Assembly (NCBI GenBank): GCA_002633005.1
Contig: NMRA01001282.1
Coordinates: forward strand, 1-26,019
Reading direction: 5' to 3'
From: Phoronis australis
Lineage: Eukaryota; Phoronida; Phoronidae
Length of the DNA stretch: 26,019 nt
The position numbers were made by a program, and so were the translations under genes. The notes below the pieces were generated by a model, which was not told the DNA's origin, made no database searches, and saw nothing but the letters and a program-made list of their open reading frames with translations. This document shows positions 1-11,412 of the stretch, in pieces. The number at the start of each line of letters is the position of its first letter. The first letter of the stretch is position 1.

Positions 1-1214
1 CACATTACGTCTCAAATATAGACAACATAATACGGTAAAAAATCATAAATTTTGGACAAAAATAATTCCTAAAATCACCATATTTCTAATTTTCAGGATT
101 TAGTTTGTTGCAAACACTCAAAATTTTATCAAATGTAGTTTGGTAATAGTTACACCAAACAAACCATGGTAAGTTATTCTTGTTGGGAAATTTCACAAAG
201 TGAATTTTCACCTGTCTACCATAATGCGTCCAAAACTAAAGAACTTTTACCATAATTGAGACCCATGATATTGGTTAGAAACATTTTTCTCACTGCCTAT
301 GAATGTACAATAAACACGTTTTAATTTTGTCTTGTTTTGTGACTGTATGACTTTGTTAAACATGGCATTACTTGTACATAAATTACCGAGGCGCTGTTTC
401 TCACCTTTGAAGTTCTGGTTCTATTTTACCCATAATGCAACATGAACAATCACATACAATCCTCATGTATTTTCTCATTTAGGCCTAGACCATACGTGTT
501 CCTTTAACAATCAGAAGAGAATGACTTCCGTATCTATGTCTCACCAAAGTAAAAGACTATCAAAATGCCTTCTGACAAGAAATCAGTTTTAACAAGTTCA
601 AGAAACTCTAATGACTAGGCAGAAGTTTTCTCTTTCAACTTTGCATGCCACTTAGTACTTCGTTTTTTAAATTCTTAATAAAATTATACTCATCCCCCAA
701 GTATCGATTTACACAAACTACTCCAAAGCCATATTCAAACAAAACTTTCTTCACATTTACAGTAAAAATTGTATAGTTTCGGACAGTCTCTAAACTTTGG
801 GACACTGAAATTCAAAGCAAAATTGAATTTTCTTGTTTCTGAAAATTGGGACATGGATGATTTTGGGATTCAGGATATTTCTCAAGATATTGGACACTGT
901 ATCAACAGAGTCTGAAAATAGACTATTGGAAGTTGATAAAATTGACGATCAGTATTGCCTATTTCTAAAATCTGGTGCAAACTCTGACCTTGAGCAAAAT
1001 AATTTTCACTGTCCCAAACTGGAGAACTTTTATTGTAAAGACCAACGTCTGTGGAATTGCGACATTTCATACTGTGCATTATAACGTATTTAAATATATC
1101 TACGATTTTTTTATTACAAAAACAGGTAAAGATACCAATATGCCTAGGATTTGGTGACTGCGGAATTCTACACCAGAACCCAAAATGTTTACATGCTCAC
1201 CTCTAGCAGAAACA
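1..1214. other. AT-rich stretch, no gene recognised
   Basis: No ORF here resembles a known family and no exon pair with convincing splice sites was found. The longest open frames are 60-83 codons and overlap on both strands, as expected by chance in AT-rich DNA. An 8-bp palindrome TAGGCCTA lies at 480-487. The right part may contain the decayed 3' portion of the adjoining minus-strand LINE, but I could not align it. Confidence 0.5.
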
Positions 1215-1925
1215 AGAAACATTTTGATCATTAGTTATAACAGATATTTGCAGAACCTGTTACCAACTGATATCTTTGGCTTCATGAATGTCCCATACGT
1301 CTGAGCCAGCCAATAAATTTAATTGACAAACTTCAGTAAAAAAACTTCCACAGTATGCAGTGACACTGGAATATTGACTAATATTATGCCTACTTTTCAG
1401 GACAAATAGTGCCCTTAACACTTTTTCCAAAAGTGTTTCTTGGGCTTTTTTGAGGACATTCATGGTAGAGAATGTTAGGCCAAAATAACGGTATTCAAGT
1501 ATCTTCCACTGCAGTATCTCGAATAGCCACCCATTCCAAAATCTACAATTTTTTCTGACATACCTACATGTAACTTCCATCTACTACAACAGTTTACAAT
1601 GTAAAAATCTCCCTCAGCATAGGAAGAGCTGTTTCGGGAAAATAAACTCAGATGATCAGCAAACAATAAAGATACAATTTAACAAGCCCCACTTGACACA
1701 TGGCCCACTAACATTTTTAAACTGCTCTCTCAGTTCTTCACAAACATTGGAAATAAAAAGTGACAACTGCAACCTTATCCCACTCCAGTCGCAGACTGCA
1801 CTAAAAAAAACATTAATACCTCGCCAACCAAGCCACACGATTTGACATTTACATACATACTTTTTAACAAAGTGTATATTTCCCCTTAATACCAAAACTA
1901 ATCAGCTTATATAGTAATCCTTCTC
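1215..1925 (-). pseudogene. Non-LTR retrotransposon (LINE) reverse transcriptase relic, frameshifted
   Basis: Read on the minus strand, this is the palm-to-thumb part of a LINE reverse transcriptase spread over several frames. In order: KLISFGIKGK near 1915-1885 (usual pattern KL..GI.GK); SLFISNVCEELRE near 1760-1725 (usual LFI.DL.EEL); FADHLSLFS near 1663-1637, corresponding to the catalytic F/YADD box with the second Asp replaced by His; CSRWKLHVGMSEKIVDFG near 1590-1540 (usual C..WKL.VN..KTKIV.F); YRYFGLTFST near 1500-1475 (usual Y.YLG..FS); KVLRALFVLKSR near 1425-1385; LLAGSDVWD near 1310-1285 (usual PILLYGSE.W); and RFCKYLL near 1250-1230. Frames change at about 1660 and 1520 and stops occur, so it is dead. 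The domain order and spacing match the Jockey/CR1/L2-like group in general; I cannot name the clade. The endonuclease and the first part of the RT are missing, and the 5' side abuts the monomer array at about 1985. Confidence 0.8.
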
Positions 1926-1984
1926 ATACATGGCCAATTTGCAATTTGATTTGTCCTGAAATCTATGTCAGTCGTACTTTACTC

Positions 1985-2930
1985 AATAAAGAAAACTACC
2001 ACTAGGGGGTGCCACAGCAGCAAGACCAGTCCAAAAATCATTGTATGCCATGCTCTCCAGTAGAGCATACATACCGCAAATTAAATACCAATTTTCACAA
2101 TGATCTTTGGAATGATTTGGCAGGCAGAGAGGTGGATGCCAAAAATAGAATTGACAATAATGAAGAAGACAACTAGGTGCTGTACACTAAGCCAAATTCA
2201 CCTGAGAAAGTAAAGATGTCCTCGTCACTTTAATAGACACCCATACGGTAAATTTCATGACAACCTGTCAAGAACTCCAAAGACACAAAGGAAAACATAC
2301 AAAAATAAAATTGCCAGTAATCAGATCCATCCAAAAGTCATGGTCATTTGTTGACAAGTTCATAAAAATACACTTGCCAAATATTTAACAAAGATCCTGC
2401 AAAAGGTTTAGGAGATAAAACCGTGGACGAGTAAAATGGCAACAGGAAGTGACAAACCAATTCAGAGCAGTCCTAAAATTAATGTCAAGCCTGCTCCTCT
2501 CAGTAGTCCAAAATCTGCCAATTTTCATAATGACCCATTGAGCAGTTTGGCGGATAGAGGTGAATGCCAAAACGATGACTTAAAAACTACAGTAAAAATG
2601 ACCAATAGGAGGTAAAAAACAGGCCAAAGTCCACTGAAAGCTGAAGGATGTTATGATATCTCCAACAGACACCTATTTTCAAATTTCATGAACATGCATC
2701 TAGGAAATCCGAAGATAAGGTTAAAATAAAAAAATAAAATTGCCACTAAGGGAAACAGCAACAGAGGGATCAGCCTGAAAATTAGGTAATGCCGTCCCAT
2801 CTACAATGAAACATGTCCGCAAGAACTTCACAAACAACCACCAAGGGGTTTTGGAAATATAGCAGGAGACACCGAGTGCCAGAAACTGTGATTTTGGACT
2901 CAGGATTGTAAACAATAACTAGAAGATCTC
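1985..2930 (+). repeat. Array 1 of ~150-bp monomers (order B-C-A-B-C-D), diverged
   Basis: Six degenerate monomers of about 140-160 bp run head to tail. Each starts with an A-rich lead and a 'gccactaggg'-like core, then a block ending in 'aaatttcatgaa' or 'ccaattttcacaatga', and closes with 'ggtttaggagata' or 'gtttggcagatagagg'. Compared with the cleaner array at 14364-15033, the monomers fall in the order B (1985), C (about 2145), A (about 2300), B (about 2430), C (about 2575), D (about 2725). Only the first keeps a good core (ccactagggggtgcc, 1999-2013); the last reads ccactaaggg. This copy is clearly older than array 2. No protein is encoded. Confidence 0.75.
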
Positions 2931-3461
2931 TTGACCACAATTTCTTTGTACTTAGCAGTTGTACTTGCTGGGTATGGGCGCCTGTTAACTTGCAAGCGCG
3001 AAACTGCAATTGATTGGAACAAAGCAGTGTAAATACAAACATAGAGCCTTGGCTCGATGTTGGTAAACAGTGAGCCAAATAAAATCGGACTCAAAATTAA
3101 TTTTAGACATCAAAACTACATTCTTCCTTGAGAAAACTACCTTGGTTACAGGAGTGAAAACAATCCCATTATTTACCTGCTAGATTGGTGAAGCAAACAC
3201 GTGTGTCACCTTTAAGTATAATGAAATAGAGTACAATATGTTGGAAAACTTCAATTCTTTGCTAATTCTTTAATCAAACATTTTTTTCCTACAAGTTGGA
3301 GCACAGTTCAATTCAATTCACCCAAACTGCTGGCACTCAAACAAGTTTCCAGCATTTTCTCATCAGCAAAACAAATTTCAGGGCAAATTTTGCTTCAATA
3401 AAGTTGTTGTCATCTTCCGAAAGCTGTGGTTTACAAAACAGGAAGCAAACGCCACGAGCAT
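2931..3461. other. No gene recognised between repeat array and hAT-like element
   Basis: The stretch is AT-rich. An 85-codon open frame starting at 3296 runs into the terminal repeat of the next element and resembles no family. No splice-site pair or promoter element stands out. Confidence 0.4.
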
Positions 3462-3641
3462 CAGGGCTCGACGCTATTAAAATCGCCAGGTCGCATTTTG
3501 CGACCTACCCAAAATCCCAGGTCGCATTTTCAAAATCCAGCTCGCATTCGTAAATGCCAGGTCGCAAAATTTTCCCGCCATTTTTACGCGCCAAACTAGA
3601 TTTTTTAGATCATCGAGAAAATGTTTAGATTATGTTCTTAC

Positions 3642-3957
3642 CTGCAGCGTTAAATACCCACAAGTTTCGGATCTCAAAATTGACTTCATTCATGCAGGTA
3701 GGGCCTTACTGTTCTTCACGACCACCATTGAAAGACTCTTATCTAGAGCGCAAGGCAAGTTGCCGACGTGAAAGTTGAATCAGTGCTCTCTAACTGACTT
3801 GNCTGCAGCGTTAAATACTCACAAATTTCGGATCTCAAAATTGACTTCATTCATGCAGGTACGGCCTTACTGTTCTTCACAACCGCCATTGAAAGACTCT
3901 AGAGCGCAAGGCAAGTTGCCGACGTGAAAGTTGAATGAGTGCTCTCTAACTGACTTG
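3642..3957. repeat. Near-identical direct duplicate around a single N (3802), likely assembly artefact
   Basis: Positions 3642-3801 and 3803-3957 are the same sequence, with a 5-bp indel (cttat) and a few substitutions, separated by exactly one N. This is the pattern produced when two overlapping contig ends, for example two haplotypes, are joined without merging. Confidence 0.8.
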
Positions 3958-4710
3958 TGCATTCGAGTAGCTAAATTTGCGATGTGAAAAGGGAGAAAAT
4001 GCCCGTTGAAAAAGTATTCGGGATTTTGTTAGATCTGGCTTAGTACTGGCTGTCATCAAAGTCGTTAACGATTCAAACTAACTCGGGTAATGGCGAGTTA
4101 CCTCAGTCCTCAATACCTTCCAAGTACGGGGAAAATAGGTCAGTCACAAAACGACACGCATGTCACTAATGTTAACTTTCTTTCCGAGGTATAAAACAAA
4201 GCCGGGATTTGGTTTTTACATATTGTGAAAAGACGTTTTTGAAAACTGAAGTTGTGTAAAATGAAAGTGACACACCATATAAGCTGCGTGTCAATTTTAA
4301 ACCACACACGATCGTTTGTAGTGCGCTATGATGGGCGCTAGCTTTAACTGTGGGCGTTTAATTGGAAATTCTCAAATTTAAGGGGGGGGACTTTTAATAG
4401 ATCAGTGAGCGCTTATTATGAAACACTTTAAAGGTAGGGAGTGGGCTTGTGCGTGAGCATAGTCGTTAACCTCAGTGTTTGCGGTAATAAGATACTAATT
4501 TAAAACGCTGCAATGGTAAGAAACGTTATAATAATACGATTTCGCGAGGCAAACTCCATCTAGTATAGGGTGACTTTCTGGATATTGTTACCACCTACAT
4601 TGTACCCTTTCTAGCCACCCGGTATGATTTTGTTTTGAATTGCCAAGGTTGTTTTTATAGGAGTCTGAACATTTCACGGCGACGGTGGTTTGGGGAGCGA
4701 AAACTGAGTT

Positions 4711-4739
4711 GCCGGGAGGGGGTGGGGAGGGGGGGGGGN
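4711..4739 (+). other. G-rich tract with quadruplex potential, ending at an N
   Basis: Four or more closely spaced G runs (ggga, ggggg, gggga, then ten or more G) end at the N at 4739. The unresolved base probably reflects sequencing failure in the homopolymer. Similar G tracts lie at 9009-9025 and 10589-10604. Confidence 0.5.
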
Positions 4740-5934
4740 ATATCGGTCCCGGGACATCGGGTCTTTTATAACCGCTGGGAATCGGAGTTCATTTTCAAAT
4801 AAAACAGAGCCGGTATACTCTTTCATTTAGGACTGTCGCTGTTTTTTTGAAGTGGTGCGCACGCGTGAGTTCACACACTGAAATCGCTGGAGTAGGCCTA
4901 CACTTTGCGTTGGCAACAATGTGTGAAAGACAAATCATCACGTAGCCCCAGAAACAAGTAAAGGGTTTGAGAATTTCTTGGCAACTGAAAGTAAAGACGT
5001 GACCGTCGTTTGGCAATTATTAAGGTTGTTATTTTCACTTTGGCTGTCTTAATACGATAAAAAGGAGAAGTACATCTCAGTCTAAGTCACGATTGTCTGT
5101 CGGGACCGCTTGCGCGCGGCGGTGCCGCAGTGCGATATCAGGGATCTTGTCGTGGATATTTGGTACATGTAATAAGGACATCTTTTGTGAAAAATAAACA
5201 TTTTTGTCCACCAAAGTTTGGTAAGTTGATCGCTTAAGAATTAGTAGAAACACTTGTTTTGTGAAGTTTTTAAGCAGTGGCCCGAAACTTTCTTCGGCGA
5301 ATCCGGGAATTTACAAAAGTGGCCGAAGGTGCTAGCCAATGAAACGCGTCAAAGATCAATTCGGCATATCCCATGTTCACGCGACTTGCTTACAAGTCAT
5401 CGGGAGGGCTGTTCTCGGTTAGTGTTCTTTTGAACTTGAATTTGGCAACAACCAAATAACGGTCGGATTAACAAGAGGTGCTTCGTATTTGCCAGGTATC
5501 TGTTGAGAAGTGTAAATACTCAGCTCGCATTCGTTGGAAATTTCAGGTCGCATTTTGCGACTTGATACGAGCTGACAGAAATCTCAGCTCGCATTTCCAA
5601 ATTTCAGGTCGCAAATGCGACCTGCAGCTCGTTATGTCGAGCCCTGTTATTTATGTGAATTAGCCACGAAACTGAAAATCTACTTACTTCGGGGTCTGGG
5701 CAAAGGTTGTACAGTAACAATGATTTCAATAATGTATTTGCATTTCTAAATAAAGATTCCCCTAACATGTGACAATAGCATATAAAATCAAGTAATTGTT
5801 TCACAACAGCTTTCTGTCAGCAAACAATGAATTAGCATGCAGTCACACGGCCTCGGTGCCCGGTCAATTACCTTTATTGCCGGCATCAAAAGCCGGTGAC
5901 GCAATGGTTTATTCATTGCTGGCTTCTCAAAATC

Positions 5935-6057
5935 TATGAAAGGAACATATGTGCAAAATTTCATGAACATACATCAATTGGTTTAGGAGATACAGCCATG
6001 AGCGCGAAAAAATGTCAATAGGGAGGCACCACAGTAGTTGAAGTCATCGCCAAGTCG
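5935..6057 (+). repeat. Fragment of the ~150-bp monomer family next to the 4.5-kb element
   Basis: The text 'atgaaaggaacatatgtg', followed by 'aatttcatgaacat', 'ggtttaggagatacagcc' and 'caatagggaggcaccacagtag', matches monomers A/D and the beginning of B in the array at 14364-15033. The match stops at the TA that begins the terminal repeat of the 4.5-kb element, consistent with insertion into a monomer array. Sequence of the same family in the same orientation reappears at about 10690. Confidence 0.65.
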
Positions 6058-6814
6058 TACGGTAAAGTCGCGTGATTTTCGGACGGCCCGCCATTTTCGA
6101 CCAAGATTAAATATTTCCGAAATGAGTTTTTCATAGTCCACGAAATTCGTACAAGGTCCAAAAACTGTTTTTTAATGATCTTCGAATTTCGGACAATGTC
6201 ATAAACGTCGGATTTTTGCCCCGCGACTTTCGGACAAGGAAAATTTTAGAAACGCTAATTTGGGATCGACCCAACTCCCGTGTCACTGAAGCGTTCAACG
6301 GATGATTACTACTCTATAAGGCTTGAATCTGAGAATTGGTGTAACGGGCTTTGTAATTTTTACCTTGTCTTGACGACGTCATGACCGTTGCTCGATTGTC
6401 TTGCGTTTAGCTTGTGTTTGGTGCTTTAGCTATGGAAAGAGTCACCCAGTCCCGCATGACGAAAATTTTCGATGAAAATACAAATGGGAAATACACCGAA
6501 GGCTGCAGTTTTTCGTTGTAGCGTAACGTGCTCTGGTTTAATTAGACCGTGTTGTTCGACTTCGGACTGTGACATTGAACTTGCACGCCTGACATCAACT
6601 CATTGCGTGTTTACGAAACGTTTTTATTTTTAAAACGTCCTGGCCTTTGCAAATGCCCTTGTTAGTGGCTAAAATCTCCGGCGACGTGTCCCGATTTTAT
6701 ACTTGACGTGATGATAAATATTTTTTGTTTAGGCCCCCATTCACAATAGGCCACAGCTAAGTCTGTCCGTAGGATATCGCGCGTTCAAAGTAGTGTAGAT
6801 AGTGAACAGCAACA

Positions 6815-7106
6815 GCCGAATGAGACGGAGCCAAAGTAAAGCTGGTTAAAAATCAAGTGCAAGGCCCAGCACTCAGAAAGGGGCGCGGCGCACACGCAAT
6901 TGTTACAGAGACATTGCATCCCTGTCCTATGTTGTGTAAACGCCGGTGTGCTATAACNGCCGAATGAGACGGAGCCAAAGTAAAGCTGGTTAAAAATCAA
7001 ACATAGTGCAAGGCCCAGCACTCAGAAAGGGGCGTGGCGCACACGCAATTGTTACAGAGACATTGCATCCCTGTCCTATGTTGTGTAAGTGCCGGTGTGC
7101 TATAAC
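6815..7106. repeat. Near-identical direct duplicate around a single N (6958), likely assembly artefact
   Basis: Positions 6815-6957 and 6959-7106 repeat the same sequence (gccgaatgagacggagcc ... gtgtgctataac), with a 5-bp indel and two or three substitutions, joined by one N. The pattern is the same as at 3802. Confidence 0.8.
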
Positions 7107-7319
7107 ACATATCAAAAACTAATGTACATCCACGTAACCACGTTTCATTACCCGTACAAATTGTCTGTTGCTCTCTGATAAGCATCGCAGATGCAAGAAT
7201 CTCGCTAAAGAAGATAGTTTGATCGTGTGCTTCGTTTTCAATGCCTCACCAAACGTCTCGACGTCTTCAGTCTAGCGTGTTCGTGAGATTCTCACCCTTG
7301 CGTCCCTGGTCGCAGACTA

Positions 7320-7456
7320 GGGTAGAGTTCAGTAGCTGTTTTGGGAAATACAAAAATCTAGCCAAAATCACGCTTTCAATTAAAAAACACAATACATCAG
7401 GTAATTTCATGAATTCTTGCTTTTTAGCGAAGTTCTAGCGTTACGAGCTTTACCCC
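7320..7456 (+). repeat. Block paralogous to 11681-11820
   Basis: The two blocks share, in order, gggtagagttca, ctagccaaaatcacg, an A-rich part ending in aaaacaca, a 'tcaggtaat'/'tcatgtaat' step, ttcttg/gtcttgtttt, gcg..gtt..ttacg, and ctttacccc/ctcttaccct. By eye, identity is roughly 60-65%. It could be a shared first exon and donor or an old interspersed repeat. No protein family was recognised in either copy. Confidence 0.45.
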
Positions 7457-9057
7457 AGATGTAAACCTAAAAAAGATTTAACTTGCGGCGACCCAATTTT
7501 GCTTGCTCATCCACTGGTCTGTGTACTTGTGGTCTTGTTTATTCACACCCTGTACCGTCTGAGGTACAACACCCTGAACTCCATGGTGTCCCGAGATTAA
7601 GATGAATCCCGTCAAGGACACTGGGACCCTGTGGCACTCTCTGTCTGCGGCGGCTAAGAAAATCCTCCACCAATCATTTCGAAAAATGACAAGTCAGTTG
7701 AATCAGATTTGGTAGTCGTTGCTTCTTATGGTCCTAGGGGTAGGCTAACAAGAATACAGGACCTGGAGTCCGATGCAACGGGCTTGGAACCTGATAAGTG
7801 TTTCCGACCCGGAGTTCGATATCTACTTTCCACAGGACCTTGCCTTCTTGTCCATGTTACCGCCTTCAGTTGATAGTTTTGAGACAAAAAAGAAACGTGA
7901 TCTTAAACTACAGACCATGTTTTTTGTATTACTTAATATAGTTTTAGAGGCATTTCAGCTGTAAGTGTGTTTAATTGTGTTGACTGTTACATTGCTAATT
8001 ATTATTGTTCTATTTTTACCCGAGGTGATGCCTTACTTGCAGCAAGGGTAAATAATTTTGGGAAGTATTACCAGCGATTTCCGTATATAAGTTGGGGAAA
8101 CCAAACGTCTTATGTAAAAATACACCAGGGCCTATACTCAGCAATGCCGAATACACGAACACAGTATAAATACTGTAGCTCACCCTAATTATATCCTAGT
8201 GGGAATAGCATTATTTTTAGATTTCAAGCATGCATTTTTATTCTCAGATATGCATCCCAGGTATATTTTAGGGAAAAATTTAAGATACGCAAATTGGCCA
8301 TATATTCTCCTGGACTTATATACGGAAATCTACGGTGGATCTTCTTAAACCTGTCAACCATGAAAATTTCATTGAGACAGTTTTGTTCTACTAACATGTT
8401 CAACTAACATTCCGTTCATGCAAGTCGGTCAGTACGTTCGCATTTAAGGCGTTATTGCAACAGGTAAGTGTTGTTTTGATTTTTGTTTGGTGTTTCCATA
8501 TTTTATTTTGTTATGTATTCCTGTCTTCAGATAGTCACTGTTATTCTTCAACAACATTTCTGTACTTATAATGAGACTTCAGTAAACTCGCGACTGTTCA
8601 TACTTTAAATGTTAGCAGAAGTGTGTAATGTCCATCAGCAGAGACCTGTGGGAAGAACTATTTTCCGTAACTGTAGCAAATATATGACGAAATGAAATGA
8701 AAACGGTCGACATAGATGAATTGTAATTGGTTAAATATACATTAAGAAAGAAAATTAAGTATATAAATAGTAGAATGGTACTTGAATTGCCTGGTTTACG
8801 TCCTTCATGAGTTCACCTGTCCCAAATTGAGTGCTTTCGTTTTTCTTTTCAGGTCGTCACTAGTCGATTCTTCTAACAGTCGTGATCTGCCCAGTATCCT
8901 ATTGTATCAACGTGCGCAACAACGGTCTTGGCAGGGGGTTGCACCTAGTAGACTCCCTTAGAATTAGTGGCGCAAAATCGACATTGGTGTGCAACAGGAG
9001 GCCGAGGGAGGGGGGGGGGGGTGGCGGCGTAAATTAGTAGTGACTGACGGAGACTGA

Positions 9058-9112
9058 GCTGCGCGAAATTGGTGACGACCGTGGACGGCGCTAAACTGGT
9101 GACGACCAGAAG
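9058..9112 (+). repeat. Short direct repeat gcgcgaaattggtgacgacc
   Basis: The unit occurs as gcgcgaaattggtgacgacc (9061) and gcgctaaactggtgacgacc (9088), about 27 bp apart, with weaker relatives upstream in 8964-9050. It sits inside the 4.5-kb element. Function is unknown. Confidence 0.5.
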
Positions 9113-9837
9113 AAACGGCCCTGTTATCTTCCACGCAGATTACCAGAAAATGTTAACGATTATCAGTTTCATTTCATCCACAAAAAGATTTCACAAGTCA
9201 GAGTTTTCACTGTGGTTAAAAACGTAAGCGAACCCAGATGTGTTAGGTCACCTCAGTTGCATGAAGACGCGCCAGTGTATCACTGAGTTAACATCGGGCG
9301 TTTCAAAGGCTGTGGATGAGAAAGGTTTTAATTGTAAAAAAAAACGGTTGGGTGAATTTGATGTTGGTAGCATTTGAAATTGCATTTGCTTTCTAGACAA
9401 CGCCCTTATATATACAATATGTTAGTTAATCGTGTCTTCAGCCGCGCAGCACTGTACTAGTCGACGCATTCCCATCGTTTGCCGCAGTAGGCCTAAACAT
9501 GTAGAACGACAGCGCTTCTTCAACAATTCAGACGACTACCAGGACGACAAATGGGGATCACAAGTCGATGAGAAACTACTCGTTTTATTATCATGATTGT
9601 CTTTGTTATCTATTTTGGGTAATTGTTCAATCGAAGTTTTCATGTTGAAACTGAGCTTTCAGTTAATATGGAAATAAATGTGTCAGAGTTAACTTGCGTT
9701 TCGGTTTGTAACCAGCAGACAATGCATGGATACGTTTAACAAACATAAATATATGCTATGTTCTTGTCATTGTTCGTCACTTTCTTCATTGAACTCGTTC
9801 CCACATCCATTACTGTTACGTTTAATGCAAAATTCGT

Positions 9838-10290
9838 TAAAATTGAGAAAGCGCATGTTTTGATGGTCGGGAACCCTCTTTGTGCGCCGAATACGCAATT
9901 CCAGCATTTTATTGGGAAACCATGCGTTCACAGCGCAAACTCGACATTTTTGTTATTGAGAAAACGCATTTTTACAAAAGAGAATCGGTTGTCTAACGTT
10001 TCATGTGCGTCAACAACGCAAACCAGACCCACTCATTGAAAAGCCCATATTTGTCACCAGGAAGACTCTTCGCAACGCAGCCCGATATTTCAAGTGGGAT
10101 AGCGCAGTTTTGAAAAGATTCCGTCACTTGCGGAGAACGGTTTTTGAGCATCGGCAATGCAAGCCGAATATTTCATATTGAGAAAGCACATCTTTGAAAA
10201 GAAGAACCAACACTTGTTGGGAACGGTCTTTGTGCGTCGACGGCGCACATTTCTTATTGGGAAAGCCAGATTTTCAAAAATTAATCGCTC
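9838..10290 (+). repeat. Degenerate tandem repeat, period about 80 bp, near the right end of the 4.5-kb element
   Basis: Successive units share 'attgagaaagcgcat...ttttgaaaag', then 'cgggaacggtctttgtgcgtcgac', then 'acgcaaaccgatatttc'. Unit starts fall near 9841, 9912, 9955, 10035, 10093, 10179 and 10258, giving uneven spacings from 43 to 86 bp that reflect decay and deletions. Overlapping ORFs of 72-93 codons on both strands arise from the repeat and are not considered genes. Confidence 0.55.
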
Positions 10291-10689
10291 AGACCATTTG
10301 AGTCTCATTTACCTGCAATTATACTGCTATCAAATGACCGAGCCAGCATTGTTGATACTACGACCGCTCATCGAAATAATGTACACCCACGAAATTCGGA
10401 CACTAGCGGAAACCCAAATTTGAAGGTCCGCCAAATTCGGACACCACAAAATGATATTTCGCGAGATTCGTCCAAGAATGAATTTTTTCTATTGGAATTA
10501 ATTTTCAGTGTCCGAAAATCACGCGACTTTACCGTATTTTTAAACTAAGTCTGCAATTGCATTTTTGGAAGCAGTGCATTTTAAAAGATGCACCTGGGGG
10601 TGGGGGTGCGCTGCTGCAACATACTTGCGCCTTTTAATTTTTTTATGCGCTAATGGCGCAAAAGTGCAGTCTAGGAATATCCCTGGTTT

Positions 10690-10880
10690 ATGCGAAAAAC
10701 ACAAAACTTCCACCAGGGGGATGGCAGTCACCAAAACTGTCCAAAAACCGTTGTCAGTCATGCGCTTCCCAATAAGAACACACATACCAATTTTCATAAC
10801 GATTCTTAGTAAGATTTGGCCAAAAGAAAGATGGACGTTAAAACCAGACTCGAAAATAATGAAAACAGCCACTAAGAACT
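10690..10880 (+). repeat. Monomer-family fragment right of the 4.5-kb element
   Basis: The segment 'aacacaaaacttccaccaggggg', then 'ccaaaaaccgttgtcagtc', 'cataccaattttcataacgat' and 'gatttggcc' follows the layout of monomer B, and 'actcgaaaataatgaaaaca' begins monomer C. The core at 10710-10723 (ccaccagggggatg) resembles a CTCF core with one mismatch. The ~150 bp between the element end and this fragment does not match the family. Confidence 0.55.
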
Positions 10881-11412
10881 AGAGACACTATTGCGATGGG
10901 ATTTATACACTGGCCATCTTTGGGGCCACCATAATTTTATTTTTGTAGCACACAATTTGCAATATTCTGTGTTCCCCGGCGTGGCGTGAGCCGGTCCGAT
11001 GAGATTAAATGATCCTGGGATTTAAAACTGAACCCAGTTGAACTCTCTCAAACATGCAATATGAACTCGAGGTTTAAATTCAATAATTTTCATGCTGCAT
11101 GAATCTCTCCTACTTCACTGCTACTAACATTGGGAATTTTCAGCGCATCATTTGCGTGTCAAATATCATTAAGACATGACACTGACAGGTTTTCTTTTTA
11201 AGGAGTAAAAGAAAAGCATGATACCAGGAAGAACATGTTTAATGTGATCTATTTTGAAATCAAAATACGTCACATGTCATACTCAGTCAGCTCGCTAAAT
11301 GTCACAGGGGTAGAAAGTTATTGAGAGACTGGGACTAGTTTGCCTTACCGACAGCTGAGTGAATGTTAGACATCTCAAGAAAACTTAGAATGGAAACGCT
11401 TTTTGACGACTC
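10881..11412. other. No gene recognised
   Basis: AT-rich sequence without an ORF of note, repeat motif or splice-site pair that I can defend. Confidence 0.4.

Larger units (their letters stand above)
3462..5646. mobile_element. hAT-like non-autonomous DNA transposon with CAGGGCTCGAC ends
   Basis: The left end reads cagggctcgac (3462-3472) and the right end is its exact reverse complement gtcgagccctg (5636-5646). CAGGG-type ends are typical of hAT transposons. Both ends carry dense subterminal arrays of the motif aggtcgca/agctcgca and its complement (3488-3570 and 5520-5630), as expected for transposase-binding sites. No transposase domain is visible in the interior. The 8-bp flanks differ (acgagcat versus ttatttat), so a target duplication is not demonstrated; the element contains two single-N joins (3802, 4739), so its halves may come from different contigs. 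An inverted, diverged copy of 5140-5646 occurs at 20649-24035. Confidence 0.65.
6060..10534. mobile_element. 4.5-kb DNA transposon with perfect 25-bp terminal inverted repeats, TA-flanked
   Basis: The left end begins cggtaaagtcgcgtgatttt (6060, repeat to 6084). The right end is its exact reverse complement (10510-10534), 25 of 25 bases, with TA on both sides (6058-6059, 10535-10536). A motif ttcggac recurs near both ends (6187, 6228, 10395, 10436), suggesting subterminal binding sites. The interior has no ORF above about 95 codons and no recognisable transposase, so it is either non-autonomous or badly decayed. It contains an assembly duplicate (6815-7106), a G tract and a degenerate tandem repeat (9838-10290). 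Superfamily is unassigned: TA flanks fit Tc1/mariner-like elements, but the end sequence is not diagnostic. Confidence 0.7.

Noticed and set aside
4795-5016. 73-codon reverse frame inside the hAT-like element
   Set aside because: It shows no transposase motif and no resemblance to a known protein.
10540-10882. Overlapping 105- and 110-codon frames on opposite strands
   Set aside because: They lie over the diverged monomer repeat and a G tract; no domain is present and both strands are open over the same DNA.
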